NCBI GenBank assembly: GCA_022495995.1
Contig: JAFEMH010002090.1
Span: forward strand, 62,001 to 126,000
Origin: Adenophora triphylla var. japonica
Lineage: Eukaryota > Streptophyta > Magnoliopsida > Asterales > Campanulaceae
Reading direction: 5' to 3'
DNA: 64,000 bases
In this document: piece after piece, positions 21,804 through 32,074 of the stretch
Position numbering within the stretch: the first letter of the stretch is position 1
How the letters are laid out: every line of letters starts with the position of its first letter
Position numbers and translations under genes: made by a program
The notes under the pieces: model-generated
Databases searched by the model: none
What the model was told of the DNA's origin: nothing
The model's input: only the letters and a program-made list of their open reading frames with translations

Positions 21804-23125
21804 ATTTTGTTTTAAAAACTTTTAAACAAAACAAAAGATTTTTAAAACGATGATGAGGGTCAAACTTTCATTTTACCCCTTCCTTTAACTGTTGTGTGTG
21901 TGTGCACGTGCTTCGTTTTTATTTTACAAAAAAAAATTAAAAATAAAAAATGCATCAATATACATACGTGCATACATTTAAAATTCTTCAAAAAAATTTC
22001 TATTTTACTCGGAAAAAGAATTTTAGAGACCGCACACTACGCGCACCTCTTGCCTCGGTTACACCGCGCTCTACTCAGCTCTTTGCCTCGGTTACACCGC
22101 ACACTATGCGCACTGCTTTGCCTCGGATACACTGCACACTACAACCCTTAACCCGGAGTGGTCTCGGTTGCGATCCGTTTGGTCTTCCTAGGCCTCTTGG
22201 CGCGCACGGGATCATTCCAAACATCCCATCCTAGCCGAGCGTCAACCCCACACGTTTGAGTCTTGAGTCACACTCTGTCCGGACTCGGTTGGTTTTACCC
22301 GGTCCGTGTCATACGGCTGGATATATATACCATGCGGCCATTTTCGAGTCAAGGCTCGGAACTCAAGATCCCTTGCGCAAGCAAAGCGATGAAAGGTCAT
22401 GCTAAAATCTTGACACGATCTTGATTTTCGAAGCTACACCCGGACGATGTTCCGTCCCGGATATACATCCATGCTTGCATGACACCATGTCATCACGCCT
22501 TTGATACGTCGGCCATGACGATATGACCCGACCAACGCCTAACGTCACGGATCCCTTGCGCAAGCAAGGCAAAGAGAAGGTCATGCCGAACTCTTGACAC
22601 GATCTTGACTCGGTGGCGGCTCGGTTCACTATTCACATGGCTAACGCATCAAAACGAACATGACGAGGCTCGGTCCTTAGGTTCGATTTTTCTTTTAGGC
22701 CGGTGGAAACCGCTTGCACTATAGGACCCTCGCACAGAATTTGTCCACCACCTGGGATGTCGAAATACAGGTGCAAAACGAGGGGCTTATAGCCGCACAG
22801 ATGGTCTCCACTGACCCAGGATCTAGCATAGTTGCGAAAAAGAAGAGCAATCTTTTCCAACCTACCTAGGATTCTGAGAAAATACTGTTTTAAGTAAATT
22901 AAAACAACAAAAAAAAAAAAATAAATAAAAGAAACGGAAACCGCATGCCACGTGAGCTTTCCCCTTTTATCCCGTTAGGCCATTCCCGTGTCTAAACCTT
23001 GCCCATCACCCCCTCCAGCTAACAGAGAGTGGTCGAGAGTACCCGGGAACCCGTCTCCCAGTGTCAAAACAACAAGGTCCTACCTCCTTCCCAGCTCTGT
23101 CACCAGGACAGTCCGTCAAATCCCC
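21804..23125 (+). other. Tat-A leader between primer site and gag
   Basis: About 1.3 kb. It contains short repeats of CTCGGTTACACCGC (22055-22140), a duplicated block of about 70 bp (22367-22440 and 22551-22620) with GATCCCTTGCGCAAGCAA, and a segment (22640-22870) whose minus strand is open for 75 codons and resembles the leader of Tat-B at 60050-60240. No sense-strand gene is recognised. Confidence 0.65.
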
Positions 23126-24240
23126 ATGGCCAAGTCAGTGGATAACAACGATGAGAACGGGACCTTACCCCCAAGAAATTTCCCAACACTGGAAGAAGTT
23201 TGGCAGGTCCTCATGGCTATTGAGAAACGTCAAGGTGAGCAACAAGCCTGGATCGAAGGTGCCATGCACCACTTCGGAACCTTAGCCACCCAACCACACA
23301 GGGCTTCCCAAGCCATGGCTGCTCCTACGGCCTCTAACGTCTCTCATTGTCTCCCGAGTAAGTCAACTGTTACCCTCGTACGAGGCCATGCGGTTATGAC
23401 GTAAGGCCACAAGACCTTCCGAGGAAAGCACGCCCATCCGGCCTCCTGAGGTCCGGTACCACCGCTGAACAACGAACACATCTGGTGGGACGTCTGCGAT
23501 TGCGGTGCTTGTGCGGAAATGGAATTCCGAGGATGCAATGAGCGAGGGCCGTCCTCGACGAAGAAGAAGCTATCTTCTCAACAAAAGCCGAAAAGAGAGG
23601 TACGAATGCGGTGATCCCACAGTCGGAACCCTTGGAGAACCCTCGGGAAGGTTTGACTACTATGTCATCTACTCCAAAGCAAATCTCCCCAACCCTAGTT
23701 ACGCACAGTGGCCACGGCAATGTTTGCTCCATGATCACTGGGACGAGCCGCACCGCCACCGAAGGCCCGAAGGTCCGCAATCCAACCCCTGTCTTGGGAA
23801 GATCTCAAAGCCACTATTGATGCTTCAAGAAAAGCCATGACGGTGAACGAATTGAAATGCGCGGTCGGCCTTACGCCAACCAGGCTCCTCCCACTCCGTA
23901 AGCGGGAGAGACAAGCAAAACCACAAGTCCAGGTGAATGTTCTCGACACGTTCCTGGCCAAATCCCAGTGAATCCTCCACGGACGGACAAAAGGCCGGCC
24001 ATACTCGAGCCACGAACCGAAAAGGGACCCTACGCCAAAGAAGCGGAAACCCCGGACCCAAAGGTGAAGATCCTGTCTTGACACGGCTCAAGCGCACTCG
24101 AGCTAACATCTCACTCTGGTCTTTACTCACTTCATCTTACCCGCACAAGCTCAAGTTGGAAGAAAGCCTGGCCTGCACCATGGTTCCCATCACGGTGACA
24201 CTGATGAAGCCGGTTCGGATGATTGGCAACGTCAATTACT
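23126..24240 (+). pseudogene. Tat-A gag remnant
   Basis: The ATG at 23126 opens MAKSVDNNDENGTLPPRN, followed by a helical segment (LEEVWQVLMAIEKRQGEQQ) of the kind found at the start of Ogre/Tat gag proteins. The frame is lost near 23400 and continues in pieces in other frames. Most breaks are one- or two-base indels. The capsid part could not be followed in one frame, so the end coordinate is approximate. Confidence 0.6.
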
Positions 24241-24269
24241 GACAATATCATCACCTTGCAGAACTCGAT

Positions 24270-24700
24270 CTTCCAAAATTTGGGGCCGACCACAACGAGC
24301 CTCTCTACATAACGGTTCAACCGGACGAGCGCCGTCTCCCTCGGGTGTTGGTAGATGGGGATCATCCATGAACGTCCTTCCACCAAAATGATGGATTTGC
24401 TAGGGATCAAAGCAACCGATCTAAAACCCTCGACTCAGTGCAATCAAGGCATACGACTCAACATCCCGCCCAGCCTGGGAATAGCCACCTTGAACCTTTG
24501 GTTTGGAAAACAAATGGTCCCAACAGACTTCCAAGTCATCGACATCCCGATCACATTCACTTTGCCATTTTGGGACGCCCTTGCTACATCAGATCAATGG
24601 GGTGGCATCCACTCTCCATCGGTTGCGTAAAGTTCGTCCAAGGAACAAGATATGACCATCATCTACGGCGACAAAGCATAGTCACTGAAAGTGACCGATA
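24270..24700 (+). pseudogene. Tat-A aspartic protease remnant
   Basis: A LVDGG(S)SMNVLP motif near 24348-24395 is split by a one-base loss; downstream are GIKATDLKPSTQ and TDFQVIDIPITFTLPFWDALAT, which match the second half of Ogre/Tat protease domains. Read from pieces in two frames. Confidence 0.7.
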
Positions 24701-26040
24701 CCAACGGCGTCCCGGTCTTAGAAATCAAACCCGACGATGATGGCATGATGTTAACAGGGTTCACCATCGAAAGCCCCAAGGCCCAAGTGTGCCACATGGT
24801 GCCTTTGATTTGGGACAAGATCCCTCCCCCGATGAAAATGATGAAGCACATGAACTACATCCCGGGGCTCGGTTTGGGGAAAACGCCATCGTGGCACTCA
24901 ATGCATCATCAATATCAAAGAACGTAATACCTCGCACGGCCCGGGATACTCTCCTACTCCCGAACACATTGCGGAGGACAAGCGAGCCGCACGTAAACGC
25001 TCCACGTATAACAAAAGAGGCTTGCACGCAATCTCCGATCTTCGCCCTACAGCCTTCGACATGACCAAGTACTTCACAAGGAGGGCCGGCAACTTGGAAG
25101 AAGATCCGTAAAAGGGAACAGAGCCGATCGGCGCCAAACAAAGCCGGCCGACAACCATGGACAAGCTCCAGCGAACTCGGCAAGATTCGTAGGCCTCAAG
25201 CCAAATCCCGTCCGAAGAGCATTCCTCGACACACCGCCCGCCGAGATCCACAACCACCACTATTCACGAATTTTGGTTCGGAAAACCCCTCTTTGGCGGA
25301 AGAATTCGAAAAACTCTCTGTCAACACTCCCGCCTTCAACAAGCGGGAAGAGTCTCGCATTCGAGCTAGCAATGCCCAAGACAAAAGCAAGAGACTCCGC
25401 AGACGATGCTTGGGACGAACCACCGCTTACACCTCGCTCTTCAAAGAAGAAATCGAGATGCCGGATCTAATCGATTTTGTTTCTGATAACTCTGTGGTAG
25501 CAATGATCGGGAACGGTGACATAAAGCCTTTCAAACCCCATCTCCTATCAAGCTCATTGCCCCTCAATAACTGGGCCACATTCTCCGGACCTACTGCTAG
25601 CAAACAGGACATGATCGAACAACTTGGTCTCGACCCTCGAGTCCTAGAGTCTAGTGTCAAAACTCATCCCGAGTCCATTAGCTTTGAATTTGAGTCTCTC
25701 GAGTCATCCGATGGCCTCACGCCGAAGATTACGAACTCATTGCCAATAATGTATTCCCGTATGCTCTTAATGAATGCTTCGATCTTTCCGAGTATCCTCT
25801 CATTGCATCTTTAACAACCGATAAATTAACTAACACACAAACAAGCTAATAACGATTCACTTGATAAAGAAGCGTACACATTAAACGAACAATACATTAA
25901 GCACATCTTTAAGCATGTTGTCAAACGAGAGAAAACCGGGCCCAAGCCGCCGAGGAGGTTTTAACCAAAGTGAATTTGGGAACCGCCAAGAGCCAAAAGA
26001 GACGCAAATCGGAAGTTTCTTCACCGGCACAGCAAGACGC
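24701..26040 (+). other. Tat-A linker between protease and reverse transcriptase
   Basis: No conserved domain is recognised. Sense-strand open pieces are short, for example 25443-25810 with MPDLIDFVSDNSVVAMIGNG. Ogre elements often have a long linker, sometimes with an intron, at this place; I could not define splice sites here. Confidence 0.5.
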
Positions 26041-27950
26041 ATTGACCGCACCGCTCAAAGAGTTCGTGGACGTGTTCGCTTGGTCTTACCGAGACATGCC
26101 CTGATTAGATCCTAACATTGTAGAGCACCGGATTCCCTTAAATCCCGAGGCTAAGCCCATCAAGCAAAAGCTACGCCGAATCAAGCCGTAATGGTCTTTA
26201 CAAGTCAAAGAGGAGATCGAAAAATGCTCCGCGTCGGCTTCATCGTGGTGATCGAGTACCCCACATGGCTCTCCAATATTGTCACGGTCACCAAGGCCAA
26301 TGGAAAAGTACGCTGTTGCGTGGACTTCCGAGATCTCAACAAAGCAAGTCCCAAGGACGATTTTCCACTACCCAATATCGACATGTTGGTAGACACTACA
26401 CCCAATTTCGAAGTCAAGTCCTTCGTGGACGGTTTTGCACTACAATCAAATCAAGATGGCCGAAGAAGACCAAGAAAAGACAAATTTTCACAACCCCTGG
26501 GAACCTATCGCTACACAACGCAATGCCGTTCGGACTAAAGAACGCCGGGGCTACTCTACCAACGGGCAAAGAACCGCCCTCTTCCACGATATGATCCACA
26601 AAGAGATCGAAGTGTACGTCGATGACATGATCGTTCACTCAAAGGGATCGAGTACGGACAACACCTCGCGTACCCGAGAAAATTCCCTTTCAATCGCCTC
26701 CGAAAACACTCAATGAGGCTTAACCCCGCCAAATGCACATTTGGGGTTAGCCGAGGCAAGGTTTTGGGATACATGGTCACCGAGAGGGGCATCGAGGTGG
26801 ATCCTCAAAAGATCAAAGCTATTATCGAAATGAGACCACCGCAAACTCGCACAGAGGTGAAAAGCTTCATGGGCCGCCCGCAATATATCGCCCGCTCACA
26901 ACCAACCGACCTCTATGTGCGAGCCAATCTTCAAGCCGATGAAGAAGAACGCCGACATCGAATGGAACTCGTAATGCCAAGATGCCTTTGAAAAATAAAA
27001 GCATACCTTGTGAGTCCTCCGATTCTCTCGTCCTCCCACGAGGAAAAGCCACTGCTGCTATACCTAATCGTGACCGACACCGCAGCTGGAGCCATGCTCT
27101 GTCAAGAAAAGAAAGAGTCACGGTCGAAACGCCATCTACTTCGTCGCCGAAAGTTTCAAGGCGGCGAACTCAATTACTCGGCCCTCGAGAAAACCTCGCG
27201 CAGCCTGGTATGGGTTGTTGGGAAACTACGGCACTACATGCAAGCCGCACACGCACACTTGGTTTCCAAAATGGACCCAAATCAAGTACCTCTTCGACAA
27301 ACCATCTCTGTCAATGAGGCTCGCCAAATGGTCTTTCTTCCCGGCGGAATTTGACATCAAGTACGTAAACCAAAAATCAATCAAGGGACGGGCCATGGCC
27401 GAACAACCGCCGATTTCCCAACCGACGAGGCTCGAGGCCCCGAACCACAATTTCCGCACGAGGGAATCTTCGCAATCGAAGGTGAAAACCGATGGCAACT
27501 ATTCTTTGACGGAGCGGCCAACCAAAAAGGAAACGGCATCGGTATGCTCTCGTGGATCCCAAAGACGAGCACACCCCAATTGCTATAAAGCTCAATTTCG
27601 AGGTAACCAACAATGCCGCCGAATATGAAGCTCGCGCCGCCGGACTACAAGCCGCACTCGAGAGGAATGTCCGTAAACTCGAAGTTTATGGGGACTCACC
27701 TTCGATCATCAACCAAGTCTCCAACAAGTGGAAAACCATAGACCCGGGCTTGCAAAAATACCATGCCCGCATAGAGGACCTCATCACACAATTCGAAGAG
27801 GTCACCTTCCATTACTTGCCAAGAGACCGAAACAGTTTGCATGCCTTAGCCACCTTGGCCTCCTCAGGAAATCCCCGAAGGAAAAGCAATCAAACCCTTC
27901 AAAGTCGGACGAAAGGAAATTCCCGCCACTGTTGTGAGATCGAACTGTAA
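26041..27950 (+). pseudogene. Tat-A reverse transcriptase and two RNase H domains
   Basis: The segment begins with FVDV-FAWSYRDMP and HRIPLNPEAKPIKQK, the usual entry to Tat reverse transcriptase. It continues with CVDFRDLNKASPKDDFPLP, a YVDDMIVHS active-site motif (near 26615) and LNPAKCTFGVSRGKVLGYMV. The first RNase H (ALEKT...LRHYMQAAH) ends near 27360. A second, archaeal-type RNase H follows (NRWQLFFDGAANQKGNGIGM, then EVTNNAAEYEARAAGLQAALE, LPRDRNSLHALATLAS). The double RNase H is diagnostic of the Tat lineage. Several single-base indels break the frame. Confidence 0.88.
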
Positions 27951-28059
27951 CCTAAGCCCGTCAATGAGCCATGGTACAACCGTATCTTCCAATACCTCAA
28001 GAACGGTGGAAACCGCCTTCATGAACAAGGAAGGGCAACACACAGTGAGGGGTCAAAAC

Positions 28060-29165
28060 CAAGAGCATCATGGCCCTAAAACGCCTTGCCTCTCACTTCG
28101 TCATCCTCGGGGACATGTTATACAAGAAACGCTACCACGGGCCACTCCTACGCCGCGTCGCCCAAGAAGAAGCGAACAAGTTCATGAACGAAGTCCACAA
28201 TGGGGCTTGCGGTCCCCACATGAACGCCGAGCCCCGATGCAAATCATTCTCGTGGATGGGCTACTACCGGATCTCCATGGAGGCGGATTGCATCCACTTT
28301 GTCCGAAGCCGCGACAAGTGCCAACGGTTCTCCAACCTCAATCATCCGCCGCCCCACGATCTCTACCGCATGACTACACCTCGCCCTTTGCCACTTGGGG
28401 AATTGACGTCATCGGGAAAATCGCTTCCGCCAAAGAACGGTCACGAGTTCATCTTAGTAGCCATCGACTACTTCACCAAATGGGTCGAAGCCAAGTCCTA
28501 CAAGGTACTCACCTCCAAGAAGGTCGCACATTTCCTCAAGGAAAGCATCATATGCCGATACGACATCCCAAATGAGGTCATATCGACAACGGCTCACACT
28601 TCGAAGGAGAATTCGACTGCATCAGCCGGCTGAATTCAAGATCACACGCCACAAATCTTCTCCCTACCGGCCACAAACAAACGGCGCCGTGGAAGCGGCC
28701 AACAAAACCCTCGAACGGATCATCCGAAAATGACCACCCGAGGACGAGATTGGCCCGAGAAACTGCACCTTGCACTGCAGGGCTACCGCACATCAGCCGA
28801 ATGCCCACGGGAGAAACCCCATTTGCCCCGACATACGGGATGGAAGCAGCCCTTCCCATCGAGCTAGAAATTCCCTCACTCCGAGTCGCCGCTGAAAATG
28901 ACATCAACGAAGTCGAATGGCTCCGAAGCCGACATGATGAATTGGCTCGCTAGACGAGCGACGACTAAAAGCCATGGAACACGTCCGAGCCTATCAAAGC
29001 AGATGGCTAGAGCTTTCGACAAGAAAGTCAAATCCCGAGACATCGTGGAAGGTGACCTTGTACTCAAAGAAAAGCCTCCCACTCGAACCAACCCACTGGG
29101 AAAATGGGAACCCACATGGATCGGCCCTTTCGTGGTTCAAAAGATCTTCTCCGAGGCGCCATGAA
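28060..29165 (+). pseudogene. Tat-A integrase remnant
   Basis: An HHCC zinc motif (HNGACGPHMNAE with CIHFVRSRDKCQRF), a catalytic Asp region (WGIDVIGK, FILVAIDYFTKWVEA) and a C-terminal part (TGETPFAPTYGMEAALPIE, then DLVLKEKPPTRTNPLGKWEPTWIGPFVV) are seen in order. Frameshifts occur near 28590 and 28960. There is no chromodomain, as expected for Tat. Confidence 0.85.
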
Positions 29166-29546
29166 GCTACCGTACCTAGACGGCAATCCCTTCATGAATC
29201 CAAAGAACGGAAGCAAACTTCGCAGATACTTCGCCTAAAGAAGAACAACCGTGCATCTCTTGCACTCCATGTAGTGTCGAACTACGCAGACTCCGAGCCC
29301 TCTAGTCCGGGGAACGTAGGCAACCTTAATTGGTCCGGTCTAAAAATACACAAAAAAGTCAAAAGTTTGAATGTCAATCAAGACCTCCATCAAGCTCCGC
29401 ACTTTTCAAGAACACGCCCCAATAGTCACCTTGACTCAAGTCAAACGACTGCGGCAACATCAAAGGACATCCGAGGGTCACTCAAAGATCAAACGACCGA
29501 CTCATGTCTGCTTCAAGCCAGGGCTTGTCTTCGCCCTCACGCGCTT

Positions 29547-29581
<35 letters not shown>

Positions 29582-29700
29582 AGAGCTCGAGCAAGGGCTC
29601 ACAAAAAAAAACAACAATAAAAAAAAAACAAAAGAAGCTCAAGCGTAAGCCGCGAAATCGAGGTCAAGAGCCCGACGCCAACGAGCGGCAAGGAAGCTAC
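29166..29700. other. Tat-A post-integrase region with a long A-run
   Basis: The end of pol fades into non-coding sequence. An A-run of about 29 bases is at 29550-29578, with further A-rich sequence to 29632. Lys-rich frames across it are artefacts. Confidence 0.7.
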
Positions 29701-29749
29701 GAAAAGACCGTCGTAACAACTTGTCAAGGGAGCATTCAACCTCTCGCCC

Positions 29750-31560
29750 AAGCACAAAGCCTCGGAAAGGGGATTGCCGTCATGGCTCAGGGACCGCTTC
29801 AGTCCGCAAATGCAATGTAAAAGTCCAAAGATGGACGCCAACAAAGGGCACAACAAGCAAAGGCAAACAAGAGATCTTGCGTCTCGACAAAGCTTTAAAA
29901 AGTAAATCACAAATCACTAACGGTTACATAACATTTCTTGATGAGTTCAAGCACGGTCTACTCTCGAGTTCACAACATGCTAAAAGACGGCTTAATACAT
30001 TTAACTAATAATGTGTTTGCGGTGCAATGAATGGATACCTAGGAGGTCATTCCGCGCCATCTCGCGCTTGTCCCCTCGCCATTCTTTCCTTTCTTCCCTC
30101 GTCCCCGTGAGTCTTCTTTCGCTCCACGTGAACCAACTCTGCGTCTCTCGGTCCGAGATCCGGGGTCCTCCCCGTAGAGTCAAATAATCCAAAGAGCTCT
30201 CGGGGCTTCATTCGCCCGTGCTTCGGCTCGGATCTCCTCCTGCGAGTGCAGCCAAGAGGACCTCTCCCCGTCGGCCGGTCAACTCTAGTCTCGTAGTCAA
30301 ACAAAGCGTCTCCCGTCACATCCAAAGGGTCGGACTGTGCTTCGGCACTCCTAAGGCAATAGCCGCTACGGCAACCGGTCCCGAGAATCGGCTGCACGCC
30401 TCGCTCTCCAAGACCACTTGGGATTCGCCCAACACGCCGCTCATACCGGGCCGGATATCGAGTCGTCAACACGACACTCTCCCGACGTCTAAGGAGTACC
30501 ACAGAGGGAAAGCGGAATACCTCCATACCCTCGGACAATACAAGAAGGCACTGAGCCGCCATACAAAGAGGAGCTATCTCCGCTGAGCAAGGTCATCCTG
30601 CACAAAGGCTCCTGCTTCATCCCAAACCGCCGGAAACAAGCGACGGAACATAGAAGGAGGACCAAGACAAACCCGGAACTGCGCAACGTAGGACCCTTCA
30701 CCGCAAGATCCTCCCTGGTCTCAATCCTCCAGTGCGGAACCCACCGGATCTCGATGCGTACCAAGGCGTGCCATCCATCTCTCCCGGGCGGATCGATCCA
30801 TATCCAACGGCCAAGAGGTCGGCGAGCAAATGACCACGGGCTAAACGACGTCGGAGCCTCGGGCATGGCTGGAGTCTCTCTCGCGGCCACAAGGTGAGCA
30901 AGCGGGGCTTCCCCCTCTCATAAAACGATCCCCGGTCGCCGGACGGTCGATACCATGAAGAGTCTCCCCCAACACCAACGGGACAATATCCTCTCCGGCT
31001 CTGCGGCCCTACCACATCTAGCGAAAGCGCCATCACAAATGCCAAGGAGGCGACCGGAAAAGCGTCGCCATCACGCACAAGGCAAATACATCCCAAGAGA
31101 CGTCACTCTCATCATCAACCATGAACCGCTCAGCGGCTCGGAAATGTCGATATGACCCGAATCAAGGATCATGCCTGCACTTCTTCCAACGAAGCACGAA
31201 GAAAGTCTGCAAGCTTCACGCTCACCGCGGCACCACCAACCAAAGGAAGCGAGATGGCCTCCACCTCAGGTCCTCCAATCAAAGCCCGAAAATCCTCAAA
31301 GTGGGCACCATTTCATTGTAGGAGAAACATGGTACACGTGCCTCCTAACATCCCGAGAACTTCGCGGCGGCCATAACAAATCCCAATCGGGAACCAACTC
31401 CTTAAAAGACCAAACCGAGCAAAGACGAAACCTTACCTCGAAAGCCCGTCTACGATGCCTCATACGGCGTCTCATCCACATTTTCAAGCGCTCGAGGAAG
31501 TGTGCTTGCCTCTCTGCGAAAGCCTCGGCAAAATCCTAGGAACATACGAAGAATCCATGG
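29750..31560 (-). pseudogene. Antisense unit B of Tat-A, product not recognised
   Basis: On the minus strand a possible start codon at 31560 (MDSSYVPRIL) follows a leader that resembles the leader of antisense unit A (both contain ACCTCCATTTTTGC). Two palindromes of the LTR type (31678-31691 and 31711-31722) lie 120-160 bp upstream of this start. Downstream minus-strand pieces include FLERLKMWMRRRMRHRR (near 31470) and open stretches at 30047-30562 and 30489-30890, in different frames. I recognise no domain. The extent and coding nature are inference. Confidence 0.35.
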
Positions 31561-31677
31561 CAAAAATGGAGGTCCCTAGAGAAAATGGGGAAGAAAGCTC
31601 GAAAATGGCTGCAAATGGGGGAATGGGAGAAAGTCCGGACAACTGGAAAACATTTAAGTCCTCTGAAAAGCAAGGTT

Positions 31678-31722
31678 GGTCCGTACGGACCTCTTTGCAA
31701 TGTAGGTGCTGTCCGTACGGAC
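31678..31722 (-). promoter_or_regulatory. Two GTCCGTACGGAC palindromes in front of antisense unit B
   Basis: Copies at 31678-31691 (perfect 14-mer) and 31711-31722 (12-mer core), each followed on the plus strand by TCTTTGCAA, as in the LTR. Confidence 0.7.
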
Positions 31723-32074
31723 CTCTTTGCAATCGAGCCCATTTCCCCGAAAACGGTACAAAAACCCTTTGTCCTCGGCCAAAACCTTGCTCCAAACGGT
31801 CAAACAACGGCCAAAGCCATTTCCGGCAAACCAACACTACCCACAAACGCACTCTCAGCTCGCGTGGCATGTACAAAAAAAAAATAAAAATAATAATAGC
31901 AACAATTTCTAGGACAATTCCCGGGAATCACAAAAATAAATGACATTACATCTTAAAATAAAATACTGTTTGCCATGCAAATACATGTGTTTTATTACGG
32001 AGTACAAAATGTCTGTTGCTAAACAAAAAAAAAAAAGGAGAGAGGGATATGAAAAGAGGGAAAGCAAATGAATA
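31723..32074. other. Spacer between antisense units A and B
   Basis: Non-coding sequence with A-rich stretches at about 31874-31900 and 32023-32036. It holds the presumed 3' region of antisense unit A; no clear signal for termination is seen. Confidence 0.45.

Noticed and set aside
29550..29632. Poly-Lys frames and a possible retroposed poly(A) tail
   Set aside because: The A-run lies inside Tat-A with no retroposed sequence or target duplication around it.
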